DNA from: GCA-2737725 sp965229355 | Lineage (GTDB): Bacteria; Pseudomonadota; Alphaproteobacteria; Rhodospirillales; Rhodospirillaceae | Direction of reading: 5' to 3' | Length of the DNA stretch: 64,000 bases | Assembly: GCA_965229355.1 (NCBI GenBank) | Contig: OZ245869.1 | Coordinates: 1,736,001-1,800,000 of the forward strand | Shown: in pieces, positions 9,201-16,964 of the stretch | Position numbering within the stretch: the stretch's first letter is position 1 | How the letters are laid out: every line of letters begins with the position of its first letter | The notes under the pieces: model-generated | What the model was told of the DNA's origin: nothing | Database searches by the model: none | Seen by the model: the letters and a program-made list of their open reading frames with translations, nothing else | Position numbers and translations under genes: made by a program

Positions 9201-9259
9201 AACCGTTCTTTATAGAACGGTTCACTTTAGGGCCGCTGGCAACAGCGGCCCACTTTTTT
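9201..9259 (+). terminator. Double hairpin terminator after groEL
   Basis: Two consecutive hairpins follow groEL. The first (9201-9222) is a 9-bp perfect stem, AACCGTTCT/AGAACGGTT, around a TTAT loop without a T-run. The second (9230-9251) is a 9-bp perfect GC-rich stem, GGGCCGCTG/CAGCGGCCC, with a GCAA tetraloop, followed by AC and six T (9254-9259). The second is a classical intrinsic terminator; the first may stabilise the mRNA 3' end. Confidence 0.85.
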
Positions 9260-9308
9260 GCCCGTGCGGTTTTACAGAACGAGTGTCGTTTCTGCAGAAG
9301 CGATGATG

Positions 9309-10157
9309 TTACTTTGGTTTGTTTTCCATCGGCCCTGTGGCTTCGCGCTTTTGCAGCAGCGCTTGGAAATCTAAGTTTTTGCCCCATTCGGATTGTTCGT
9401 CCGAGAACAGGCTGACCGCCTTGCCGTTGTATTGATCAGCGTCCGTTTGCGCCAAAGCGAACGCAGCGAAATCAGCAAACGTAATAATCGGTCCAGCACC
9501 TTTGGCCGATTTATCATCCACAGCGATTCTCAAATTATTGGCTTGGGGCCGGTCGATCATGAAGCCGGGCCGCAAGATAATGTAGTTGAGGCTCAAGCCC
9601 GGCATCATCTTTTCCATGGCAGACATGTCTGCGTACAGCTTGCGTGCATTCCATAGCCACATATCGCGTAAATCTGTGCTCTTGGGTTTCTCGGTCACAA
9701 CATGCTCTGCGCCAATGGAACTGGTGACGATCAGTTTTTTGTTTCCCTTCTTTTTCATCGCGGCGGCAATATTCGTCGTACCAACAGTGTAAAGGTCCAT
9801 CGATTCCACCTCCACACGCGGATCGACACGCGGACCAATCAGCGAGATCACAACCTCATCGCCCCTTAACGCGGCTTCAATGCTGGCTTGCTCGCGCACA
9901 TCGCCTTTGATGATGGTGAGATTCTCGTGGCCCTTGCTGGCCACGTCATCTGGGCGGCGGGCAAGTGCGGTGACTTTGCGCCCCTGCGCTAAACCTTGCT
10001 TGATGATCTCAGGCGCGGATTGTGCGGTCGCGCCGATCACCACGATATTCTTAAGTGTGGCCCCAAAGCTCGCGCGGCTCGTGACGGCTAAGGCCGTGGC
10101 ACTCACCAATGCAGCGCGGCGTGTAAAGACAAACGGCGTAAAAGTGTGGTGTGGCAT
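9309..10157 (-). CDS. Exported NAD(P)-binding SDR-like protein with Tat-type signal
   Basis: A 282-residue atypical short-chain dehydrogenase (NmrA/NAD(P)H-binding group). The Rossmann start is KNIVVIGATAQSAPEIIKQGL, followed by VTALARRPDDV and TIIKGDV, the pattern of this group; no classical YxxxK site is evident. The N-terminus contains FTRRAALVSATALAV, a twin-arginine signal-like sequence with a hydrophobic stretch, which suggests export of a pre-folded, cofactor-loaded protein. The start at 10157 places the twin arginine near residue 12; an in-frame upstream start at 10244 lacks support. Substrate unknown. Confidence 0.7.
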   Translation of the reverse strand: MPHHTFTPFVFTRRAALVSATALAVTSRASFGATLKNIVVIGATAQSAPEIIKQGLAQGRKVTALARRPDDVASKGHENLTIIKGDVREQASIEAALRGDEVVISLIGPRVDPRVEVESMDLYTVGTTNIAAAMKKKGNKKLIVTSSIGAEHVVTEKPKSTDLRDMWLWNARKLYADMSAMEKMMPGLSLNYIILRPGFMIDRPQANNLRIAVDDKSAKGAGPIITFADFAAFALAQTDADQYNGKAVSLFSDEQSEWGKNLDFQALLQKREATGPMENKPK

Positions 10158-10332
10158 CGTCGGCTCTCCCCCAAAAGCAAACAACTGGGCCAAGCCTAGG
10201 CCCGAACCGGCGCCTTTGAGAAGACGAAACCGGGGCCACACCACGTCTTGGTTGGTTTCGGCGCTTTTTTAAGGCGGGCTCTGACGTGAGTGGCTTTTGA
10301 TTCAGCCGGGAATTCAGCGTATCTACACCGCC

Positions 10333-10884
10333 ATGAATCGCAGCAAAAAACCGCGCGCCGTTTCGGCCCCCGCTCGTAAAGACCGGCCCCGTGTGACCCG
10401 CGACCTCATCATGCGCACCGCCACGGCACCTGATGCCAAAGCACTGGCGCGTCTGGCGGCTGAGGTGAACGAACCCGCCCTGACCTTATCAGTCTTGAAG
10501 CGTCAGTTGTTTGGGCCCAAGTCTGTTCTGCGGGCTTTGGTCGCAGTTCTGGACGGTGAGATCGTGGCCGCAGCGCTGTACATTCACACCTTTGATGCGA
10601 CATCAGGTGCGCGCGGCCTGTTTCTGCCTGCGCTTCTCATCAATGCCGCAGCTCATGCCCGCAGTGTTGGCCGACCGCTGTTAGCCGCGTGCGCGGCGTA
10701 TGCCAAAAAATCAGGCGGGCATTTTGTCCATTGGGCCACAGGCGCCTGGAGTGTGGACGCGCACGACTATTATCGCCGCATGGGGGCCGCAGAAGTGCCC
10801 ATCATGGCGCATAGCGTTGCAGGGGCGAAGTTCACGCTCCTTGCAAAAGAAGGCGTGAAACACTTAGCCGCGCGCGCCGCCTAG
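10333..10884 (+). CDS. GNAT-like N-acetyltransferase
   Basis: A 183-residue protein with a basic tail (MNRSKKPRAVSAPARKDRPRV) followed by an acetyltransferase-like domain: MRTATAPDAKALARLAAEVNEP, a central beta hairpin VAVLDGEIVAAALYIHTFDATSGARGLFLPALLINAAAHARSVGRPLLAACAAYAKK, and HDYYRRMGAAEVP at the end, typical of GNAT enzymes using acetyl-CoA. The acceptor is unknown. The basic N-terminal extension could instead be untranslated, with the start at the internal Met near residue 30. It runs divergently from the SDR gene at 10157. Confidence 0.6.
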   Translation: MNRSKKPRAVSAPARKDRPRVTRDLIMRTATAPDAKALARLAAEVNEPALTLSVLKRQLFGPKSVLRALVAVLDGEIVAAALYIHTFDATSGARGLFLPALLINAAAHARSVGRPLLAACAAYAKKSGGHFVHWATGAWSVDAHDYYRRMGAAEVPIMAHSVAGAKFTLLAKEGVKHLAARAA

Positions 10885-10966
10885 GTCTGCACACACTCCA
10901 CACTATTCACAAAACACTAGACCTGCGTACTACGCATAACCAATCCCGCGCAGCGCCTGTTCCAAT

Positions 10967-10980
10967 CCTGCAAAAGCAGG
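10967..10980. repeat. Small REP-like hairpin CCTGC-AAAA-GCAGG
   Basis: A perfect 5-bp stem with an AAAA loop in the short spacer between two convergent genes. A nearly identical copy lacking one outer pair lies at 42670-42682, also intergenic. The size and recurrence resemble a reduced REP-type palindrome, but two copies are weak evidence. Confidence 0.3.
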
Positions 10981-11005
10981 GAACATCATGCCAAGCCCTG
11001 CATTT

Positions 11006-11824
11006 TTAGAGTGTCGGGACTAAGATGCTCGCTAAGTGGTTCGCCATACCATGCAGTTGGGTGGTGCCGACATCGTTGCGGTCCACATCAACTTGCGCGA
11101 ACAAGGGTTCACCGGCCAACCACCGCGCTTCGGCATCGTCAGTGGTCATGGCAATGGCTAAGGCTTGATTCAATTCGTAGTGCTGTTGCGGTAAACCGCA
11201 GATGGTCAGCGCTGCTTTCATCATGATGATGATGAACGAGCGAATGACCACGATGTTATCGACAAACTGAAACTCGGCCGGTTCGCCGCGTTTCAAGATT
11301 TTCTCGCAAACGTCCAACGACTTCGACAACAAGTACCGGCATGAGACAGGGCGATTGGCATACTCAGAACACGCATGGTTCTCGAGTATCGGGCAGATCA
11401 CGCGGTTTACTTCGCGGTAGACTTGCGTAGTTGTCTTGCATGTTTCGGCAGCGGCGATCACGCGCTCACGGCGCACGATGGTACGGCGGACTGTGTTGGC
11501 CAAGTTCAAAATTTCAGGGATCGTCGCGCTGACATAAGTGGTGCAGCAGTGACTACATCCTTTAGAACACGCAATTGGTGGCTTGGCGTGTTCATACATA
11601 ATTGTGTCCATGAGCTGTTCAGCAAACGCCGCCGCGCGGCTGGCGCGCAGTTCCAGTTTGGTGTCCAGCAGCATCATCGCCATGTAGCGCGTGTTGGCTT
11701 GGATGGCGCGCGGGTTGGCCTGCACATCAAAGGCTTTGCCAACCCATTGCTCGTCTTCGCGCAATATGGCGCGGCGTTGATCGGCTGAGAGGCGTTGTCT
11801 CGCCGGGTCGGATAAATTGATCAT
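11006..11824 (-). CDS. YkgJ-family cysteine-cluster protein
   Basis: A 272-residue cytoplasmic protein of the YkgJ/CxxCxxCC family, thought to bind zinc or iron. The cluster CSKGCSHCCTTYVSATIPEI lies near residue 83, and a second Cys group (CPILENHACSEYANRPVSCRYLLSKSLDVCEK) lies near 140-175. The rest is helical. No enzymatic role is established for the family. The gene stands alone, with no operon partner in the same direction. Confidence 0.75.
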   Translation of the reverse strand: MINLSDPARQRLSADQRRAILREDEQWVGKAFDVQANPRAIQANTRYMAMMLLDTKLELRASRAAAFAEQLMDTIMYEHAKPPIACSKGCSHCCTTYVSATIPEILNLANTVRRTIVRRERVIAAAETCKTTTQVYREVNRVICPILENHACSEYANRPVSCRYLLSKSLDVCEKILKRGEPAEFQFVDNIVVIRSFIIIMMKAALTICGLPQQHYELNQALAIAMTTDDAEARWLAGEPLFAQVDVDRNDVGTTQLHGMANHLASILVPTL

Positions 11825-11976
11825 GACTTAAAGAGCCCCACACATGCTGGGATCGTAAGGCGGAATGGTTAACAGGATGATGAAAAACGCATAGCCGCTT
11901 TCGAAATCTGGCGCTTGGGGCCGGCGCCAACAGGCGTCAAAATAGACAACAATCAGGTTCTTCCAGCAGGTTCTCG

Positions 11977-12426
11977 ATGACACAGACTCTCTATTTGGAT
12001 GATCTTTCCGTTGGTCAGCGTTTTAGCAGCAGCACCAGCATTACGGTGACCGAGGCCGACATTATTGCGTTCGCCAAGCAGTATGACCCGCAGCCGTTTC
12101 ATACTGACCCAGAGGCAGCCAAGACCACATTCTTCGGCGGCTTGGCGGCCAGTGGATGGCATACAGCAGCGCTCTCCATGCGACTTTTGGTCGACAGCAG
12201 TTTGCACATTGCGGGTGGGCATATTGGTGCGGGCGGTGAGATTTCGTGGCCTCGCCCCACGCGTCCCGGCGACACACTGAAAGTGGTCTACGACATTCTT
12301 GAGATCAAGCCATCAAAATCACGCCCTGATCGCGGCATGATTACCGTGAAAGCCGAAACGCTGAACCAGAACGACGAAGTGGTTCAGCTGTTCACGGTGA
12401 AGATGGTTGTGCCGCGTAAGGTTTAG
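11977..12426 (+). CDS. MaoC-family hot-dog dehydratase
   Basis: A 149-residue hot-dog-fold protein of the MaoC/(R)-specific enoyl-CoA hydratase type. It shows LYLDDLSVGQRF, then VTEADIIAFAKQYDPQPFHTDPEAA with the catalytic Asp/His pair of the hydratase motif, and FGGLAASGWHTAALSMRL. Such enzymes hydrate trans-2-enoyl-CoA or related thioesters in fatty-acid or side-chain metabolism; the chain specificity cannot be read here. It overlaps the convergent exporter gene by 4 bases. Confidence 0.85.
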   Translation: MTQTLYLDDLSVGQRFSSSTSITVTEADIIAFAKQYDPQPFHTDPEAAKTTFFGGLAASGWHTAALSMRLLVDSSLHIAGGHIGAGGEISWPRPTRPGDTLKVVYDILEIKPSKSRPDRGMITVKAETLNQNDEVVQLFTVKMVVPRKV

Positions 12427-13628
12427 ACGGCTAAGGGCCGTGTCGCGCGGGACTTGCCGATCATCAGCACAATCAAGCCTAAGCTTGAAGCGGCCAGCAA
12501 GCTTGCGACCGTCGGCACGGCGTTCGTGGCGTTGAACAAACCTGTGGCTGCTGATGACAGTGACGACAACCCAATCTGCAAGAAACCCATCAGCGACGAT
12601 GCGCTGCCAACGTTCTTGGTGAAGGGCGCCAAGCACAAGGCCGCAGCGTTAGGGTTCGTTAAGCCCAGCGATGACAAGTAGACAAAGAAGAACGCAACCG
12701 TTGACCACAGCCCCAACCAACCGTTTACGGTTGCGATCAGGAAGCACGCTGTAATCACAACCTGCGCTGTCATGGCGGCTTGGAAAATCTGGTCCGAGCG
12801 GAATTTGCGCAGCAGCGCAATGTTCACCTGACTGCCACCGATAAAGCCGACCGACAGCAGCGCGAAAATGCCGCCGTAAACGTTCGCGCTGACGTGAAAC
12901 ATTTCCATGAACACGATGGGCGATCCCGCCACATACACCAAGAGGCCCGAGAACGAGAGCGCACCAGAGAACGCGTAAGTGTGGAACGCAGGCTCGCGCA
13001 AAATCGAGGCGAAGTTTTGCAGGATGGGTAACGGTTTTAAAGAGAACGTCGGGTCGGGCGCATGCCCTTCCGGCAATGCAAACATCACAACCGCCAGAAT
13101 GATCGCGACAATCACGGCCAGCGCGATGAACACGCCATGCCAACCCCATGCGGTTGTCACCACACCGCCGAGTGTCGGTGCCAGCAACGGCGATACAGAC
13201 AGCACCAACATCAGCAACGAGAAAATCTTGGCGGTATCTTTGGCGGGGAAGAAGTCACGCACCATTGCCATCGATGCAACGCCCGCCGCACAGCCACCAA
13301 TCGCCTGTAAAAAGCGAAAGGCGATCAGGCTATCGACATGGTCCGTCAGCACGCAGCCGATGGACGCAATCAGGTAAATCACTAAACCCACATACACCGG
13401 ACGCTTGCGACCAAAGCGATCCAGCAGCGGCCCGTAAAACAATTGTCCTGCCGCCAAGCCTGCCAAGTAACTCGACAATGACAGCGACACACGCGCTGTC
13501 GTGGTGTTCAGCGCATCGGCAATTTGCGGAAATGCCGGCAGGTACATATCAATCGAAAACGGGCTGATGGTCGTCATCGCCCCGAGAATCAAAATGATCA
13601 AAACATTACGGCGTGACGCGACGGTCAT
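12423..13628 (-). CDS. Bcr/CflA-type MFS drug exporter
   Basis: A 401-residue inner-membrane major facilitator transporter with 12 predicted helices. The start of the core, ILILGAMTTISPFSIDMYLPAFPQIADAL, and the loop motif GPLLDRFGRKRPVYVGLVIY are typical of the Bcr/CflA drug:H+ antiporter subfamily. Substrates in the family include bicyclomycin, chloramphenicol and sulfonamides; here the substrate is unknown. An ATG 12 codons upstream (13664) is an alternative start, but its extra residues are polar and its ribosome-binding site is no better. Confidence 0.85.
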   Translation of the reverse strand: MTVASRRNVLIILILGAMTTISPFSIDMYLPAFPQIADALNTTTARVSLSLSSYLAGLAAGQLFYGPLLDRFGRKRPVYVGLVIYLIASIGCVLTDHVDSLIAFRFLQAIGGCAAGVASMAMVRDFFPAKDTAKIFSLLMLVLSVSPLLAPTLGGVVTTAWGWHGVFIALAVIVAIILAVVMFALPEGHAPDPTFSLKPLPILQNFASILREPAFHTYAFSGALSFSGLLVYVAGSPIVFMEMFHVSANVYGGIFALLSVGFIGGSQVNIALLRKFRSDQIFQAAMTAQVVITACFLIATVNGWLGLWSTVAFFFVYLSSLGLTNPNAAALCLAPFTKNVGSASSLMGFLQIGLSSLSSAATGLFNATNAVPTVASLLAASSLGLIVLMIGKSRATRPLAV

Positions 13629-13664
13629 GGTTGAAATCCAGATCTTCTTTTTTTGAGAAAGCAT

Positions 13665-13924
13665 GCCGCTTCAAAACTGCGGCTTAAGGCCACGTTACAG
13701 CATATTGCGGGGCGTTTTAGAGGCGTGACCTACGGTTGTCAGATGATGTTTTCGTAACGATCGCATCGCGATTTATAAGCCAACGCAAAGACTTGCATCA
13801 TGAGTTCCTGCAAACCAGCCATGCGATTTATGCGCTGAAATACGCCTTTTGCGCGCATCACCTATACCTTCGCTCAAATGACTACGGCAGCACTTTGGCG
13901 CATTATCATTTTCATAAGGCGCTG
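13665..13924. other. Intergenic region with no convincing gene
   Basis: Between the exporter start and the candidate RNA at 13925 I see no conserved coding sequence. A frame open on the plus strand from 13736 lacks a proper start signal, has a low-complexity Pro/Ser C-terminus and runs through the RNA structures downstream. The region probably holds the exporter promoter and the promoter of the candidate RNA, but no clear -35/-10 pair stands out. Confidence 0.4.
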
Positions 13925-14120
13925 GTTGTGGCCCTCCTCCCCAAGGGCAAGTCACCGTCAGCACTTGAAAGAATAAGGACCAAAGCCGGGGCCGGCGGAC
14001 GATCTTTTGAGCCCTCCCCCTCGCTCATCTCCCCCTCATCCGCGGTGCCCGGCCGAGGTCCTTATCTTCCCCCTCAAGACCCCCAAAAGCGCCTCTCGAC
14101 GGAGTGGCGCTTCTCTTTTT
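13925..14120 (+). ncRNA. Candidate C-rich structured small RNA
   Basis: Three structures in series suggest a noncoding RNA. First, a hairpin GCCCT-CCTCCCCA-AGGGC (13931-13948) has a CCUCC-containing loop. Second, a long stem begins with 9 perfect pairs ATAAGGACC/GGTCCTTAT (13973-13981 with 14057-14065), continues with GCCGGG/CCCGGC (13985-13990 with 14048-14053) and further pairs to CGGA/TCCG, and closes a roughly 39-base C-rich loop holding two TCCCCCTC motifs; a third copy, CCCCCTC, follows the stem. Third, a terminator (14087-14120) ends the unit. C-rich loops resemble anti-Shine-Dalgarno seeds of alphaproteobacterial sRNAs. The 5' end is not defined. Confidence 0.4.
14087..14120 (+). terminator. 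Intrinsic terminator of the candidate small RNA
   Basis: The arms AAGCGCC (14087-14093) and GGCGCTT (14106-14112) pair perfectly; an inner CTC/GAG extension narrows the loop. A tail CTCTTTTT follows (14113-14120). No plus-strand protein gene ends just upstream, so the terminator most likely belongs to an RNA gene. Confidence 0.7.
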
Positions 14121-14141
14121 GGGGAGTCAGCACTCTCAATT

Positions 14142-14193
14142 AATATCCGGGTAATATTGACAGGCATAATTTCATCCGGGTATATATGTGCCC
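14142..14193 (+). promoter_or_regulatory. Sigma-70-type promoter with duplicated operator motif
   Basis: A perfect -35 TTGACA (14157-14162) is followed after 18 bases by TATATA (14181-14186). The expected start point, about 7 bases later, falls at or next to the ATG at 14194, implying a leaderless mRNA. The motif ATCCGGGTA occurs twice, at 14145-14153 abutting the -35 and at 14174-14182 overlapping the -10, 29 bases apart. The first copy lies inside an AATAT...ATATT inverted repeat. This layout fits a repressor acting on both promoter boxes. Confidence 0.55.
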
Positions 14194-14760
14194 ATGAGCG
14201 AAAACCCTTCAAAAACCTACACCGCCTTTCAGGGGCACCTGCAATTAGCCGCTGGCTCACTGGCGAGTGTGGCCGTGGCCGTAAAGCATGCGGCGGATAA
14301 TGGTCAGCCCATTCTCACTTATGACGACACATTAGGTCGGGTGTTCGATTTGGATTTGCGTGGCAGCGATGCCGACATCCTGGCGCGGTATGCATCACAG
14401 GCAGAAGTCACAGAACCGCGCGGACGTGGGCGCCCCAAGTTAGGTGTGGTGCCACGTGAGGTCACACTTCTTCCGCGCCATTGGGATTGGCTGAACAGTC
14501 AGCCGGGCGGCGCGTCAGTCGCACTTCGTAAATTGGTGGATGATGCGCGCCATGCCAACAGCGCCAAAGATCGCACGCGCGCCGCACAAACGATTGCCTA
14601 TCAATTTATGTCATCGCTGGCGGGAGATTTTGCAAACTTCGAAGAAGCCTCGCGTGCGTTGTTTGCCAATGATCGCGACAAATTCAGTAATCTCATCGCG
14701 GCATGGCCAATTGATGTGCGTGATTATCTCTTGAAGCTCAGCGATCCAGAGCGCCTGTGA
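14194..14760 (+). CDS. DUF2239 family protein
   Basis: A 188-residue soluble protein of the DUF2239 family: SKTYTAFQGHLQLAAGSLASVAVAVKHA, TYDDTLGRVFDLDLRGSDADIL, GRGRPKLGVVPREVTLLPRHWDWLNSQPGGASVALRKLVDDAR and a helical C-terminal part. The GRGRPKLG stretch is AT-hook-like, and the middle segment RHWDWLNSQPGGASVALRKLVDDA looks like a ribbon-helix-helix or DNA-binding module, but no function is established. ATG at 14194 is preferred over GTG at 14188 because the promoter places the transcript start there. The next gene overlaps its stop by one base. Confidence 0.8.
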   Translation: MSENPSKTYTAFQGHLQLAAGSLASVAVAVKHAADNGQPILTYDDTLGRVFDLDLRGSDADILARYASQAEVTEPRGRGRPKLGVVPREVTLLPRHWDWLNSQPGGASVALRKLVDDARHANSAKDRTRAAQTIAYQFMSSLAGDFANFEEASRALFANDRDKFSNLIAAWPIDVRDYLLKLSDPERL

Positions 14761-15191
14761 TGTACATCAATCCCACAGCTGACGCGGGCCGCGACTTTGT
14801 GATGCGCGCCCTGGCCAACAACATCACCGGCCCCATCGTCATGCTGAACCTGCTTAAGTTCCGCGAGATTGCCGACTACAGCGAAACACCGGATCTGGCG
14901 CCAGCGGCACCCCTCAGCGGTGCACAAGCGTTTCAGCGCTATATCGATCATACATTGCCGTATCTCAAAGACACAGGTGGTGAAATTCTATTTCTGGGTA
15001 AAGGCGGCCCGTGGCTTATCGGCCCTGACGTCGAGCGCTGGGATTTCGCCATGCTGATCAAGCAGGCGAATGTGCAATCGTTCATCAGCTTTGCCAGCAA
15101 TGAAGGTTATCTCGGGGGGCTTGGCCATCGCACAGCTGCGATTGAAGATTCACGGCTGTTGCCTCTGTTACCCACAGATGCGGCGACCTAG
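14760..15191 (+). CDS. DUF1330 family protein
   Basis: A 143-residue protein of the dimeric ferredoxin-like (EthD/YciI-like) DUF1330 family, shown by GPIVMLNLLKFREIADY near the start and AMLIKQANVQSFISFASNEGY later. The function is unknown; the fold is found in small monooxygenases and dehydratase-like proteins. Its ATG shares one base with the TGA of the DUF2239 gene (TGATG), so translation is coupled and both answer to the same promoter. It converges on cysW with a 4-base overlap. Confidence 0.75.
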   Translation: MYINPTADAGRDFVMRALANNITGPIVMLNLLKFREIADYSETPDLAPAAPLSGAQAFQRYIDHTLPYLKDTGGEILFLGKGGPWLIGPDVERWDFAMLIKQANVQSFISFASNEGYLGGLGHRTAAIEDSRLLPLLPTDAAT

Positions 15192-16036
15192 TGAGTCCGC
15201 GATGTCGTGCCATCTTCTTTCTGCAACAGCGACATCAATACCAGTGTAATCAACGCCACAACGGTCAGAACCGATGATGCGGCGAATGCACCCACAGCAT
15301 TGTAGTCATTGAACAGCAGTTCAATTTGCAGGGGCAGTGTGTTGGTTTGGCCGCGAATTTTGCCTGATACAACCGACACCGCGCCAAATTCACCCAGCAC
15401 GCGCGCATTGCACAAAATCACCCCGTACATCAGCGCCCATTTGATGTTGGGAAGTGTCACACGGATAAATGTCATCAGGCCGCTGGCACCCAAAGACAGT
15501 GCAGCCTCTTCATCCTCGCGGCCTTGCGATTGCATCGTGGTGATGAGTTCACGGGCAACAAAGGGCGATGTGACAAATAAACTCGCCAAGAAAATCGCAG
15601 GCACCGAGAACATGACACGAATGCCGTGTTCAGCCAGCCACGGGCCAAACAACCCCTGACTGCCATAGACAAACAAATAGGAAAGGCCCGCGATAATCGG
15701 TGAGACCGAGAACGGCAATTCGATCAGCGTGATCAGCAGTTTTTTGCCAGGGAACGTAAAGCGCGTGATGGTCCAAGCCGCGCAAACCCCAAACAGCGTA
15801 TTGATCGGCACCGCAATCAGCGCGGTGATCAACGACAGATAAATGGCATGGCGCGTATCGGGGACGGCGAGCTTCTCAACATAGATATCCCAGCCGCTAC
15901 TCAGCGCTTTGCTGAAAATCAGCAACACCGGCAGCCCAAAAACTAACGCAGAAATGCTGACGCCCAAACCAATCAGCGTCCATTTCACGAGGGGCTGGTC
16001 GCCTGCGCGGCGCGATATATTTTGAGCACCGCTCAT
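15188..16036 (-). CDS. cysW: Sulfate/thiosulfate ABC transporter permease CysW
   Basis: A 282-residue inner-membrane permease with about six helices, pairing with CysT to form the sulfate channel. The family EAA loop is EDEEAALSLGASGLMTFIRVTLPNIKWALMYGVIL, followed by NARVLGEFGAVSVVSGKIRGQTNTLPLQIELLFNDYN, which is highly characteristic of CysW. Its ATG overlaps the stop of cysT (ATGA). It is last in the sbp-cysT-cysW operon; no cysA ATPase follows. Confidence 0.93.
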   Translation of the reverse strand: MSGAQNISRRAGDQPLVKWTLIGLGVSISALVFGLPVLLIFSKALSSGWDIYVEKLAVPDTRHAIYLSLITALIAVPINTLFGVCAAWTITRFTFPGKKLLITLIELPFSVSPIIAGLSYLFVYGSQGLFGPWLAEHGIRVMFSVPAIFLASLFVTSPFVARELITTMQSQGREDEEAALSLGASGLMTFIRVTLPNIKWALMYGVILCNARVLGEFGAVSVVSGKIRGQTNTLPLQIELLFNDYNAVGAFAASSVLTVVALITLVLMSLLQKEDGTTSRTH

Positions 16037-16866
16037 ACGTCGCGCCCCGTCACATACCGCAAGTGCCAGGCTTGAATGGTATTTGTGATCATCAGCATGA
16101 TGAATGCGGTGGCCAACATGACCATGCCAAGGGCTGCCGCTGACGGATAATCAAACTCTTCCAGGCGAATGATCGCCAGCAACGCTGTGATCTCGGTTTT
16201 AAGCGGCGTATTCCCGGCAATGAAAATGACCGCGCCGAATTCACCTAAGCATCGTGCAAACGCCAAGGATGCGCCTGCCAAGAAGGCCGGAAAAATTTCC
16301 GGGAAGACAATGCGCCGGAAAATCTGCGCATCACTGGCCCCCAAACATTTGCCGGCTTCTTCCAACTCCGGTTCTAGGTTTGCCAGAACCGGCTGAATAC
16401 TGCGCACCACAAACGGGATGCTGGTAAACGCCATGGCAATCGCAATACCGGTGAGGCTGTAGACCACGCGAATATCAAAAGTCGCCAGGGGCGCACCTAG
16501 CCAACCGTTGGCTGCAAATAATGTCGTCAGCGTTAAGCCTGCCACAGCAGTGGGCAGTGCAAACGGTAAATCCACGGCAGCATCTAAAATGCGTTTGCCG
16601 GGAAATTCATAGCGCACCAAAATCCAGGCCAACAGTATCCCGAATACAGAATTAAAAAGGGTTGCGAAAAATGCAGCTGATAATGTGACTTGATATGATG
16701 CAAGGGCGCGCGGTGATGTTGCTGCGGCCACAAACTCAGGCCACGATAGTTCAAACGATTTCAGTAAAATCGCGCAGAGGGGCAACAGCACGATCAGCAC
16801 CAGATAAAACAGGGTGCATCCCAGTGTCAGCCCAAATCCCGGCAAGGCGTAGCGGCGGCGGATCAT
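16033..16866 (-). CDS. cysT: Sulfate/thiosulfate ABC transporter permease CysT
   Basis: A 277-residue permease of the sulfate importer. The start MIRRRYALPGFGLTLGCTLFYL aligns with known CysT/CysU N-termini, so 16866 is chosen over an ATG 21 codons upstream whose extra residues are polar. Motifs are ILDAAVDLPFALPTAVAGLTLTTLF, the EAA loop EEAGKCLGASDAQIFRRIVFPEIFPA and LAFARCLGEFGAVIFIAGN. About six membrane helices. It lies between sbp and cysW. Confidence 0.93.
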   Translation of the reverse strand: MIRRRYALPGFGLTLGCTLFYLVLIVLLPLCAILLKSFELSWPEFVAAATSPRALASYQVTLSAAFFATLFNSVFGILLAWILVRYEFPGKRILDAAVDLPFALPTAVAGLTLTTLFAANGWLGAPLATFDIRVVYSLTGIAIAMAFTSIPFVVRSIQPVLANLEPELEEAGKCLGASDAQIFRRIVFPEIFPAFLAGASLAFARCLGEFGAVIFIAGNTPLKTEITALLAIIRLEEFDYPSAAALGMVMLATAFIMLMITNTIQAWHLRYVTGRDV

Positions 16867-16964
16867 CAGCAGGTTTCTAAAACGTTTGTGGCCGCACCTG
16901 TTATCGGGCGCGGCCACATCGTTCGTCAAAGCAAATGTTCGTCAAAGAAAATTACGAGTAATAT

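Noticed and set aside
9201..9222. Separate regulatory RNA between groEL and its terminator
   Set aside because: The AACCGTTCT hairpin is simple and lies in the groEL 3' untranslated region; nothing suggests an independent promoter.
13970..14070. Possible 4.5S (SRP) or 6S RNA
   Set aside because: The conserved SRP GGAA-tetraloop region and the 6S central bubble layout are not visible; only a long stem with a C-rich loop is present.
13736..14143. Open plus-strand frame of 135 codons
   Set aside because: It lacks a convincing start, becomes low-complexity Pro/Ser-rich, and runs through a terminator hairpin and other RNA structures; no family resemblance.
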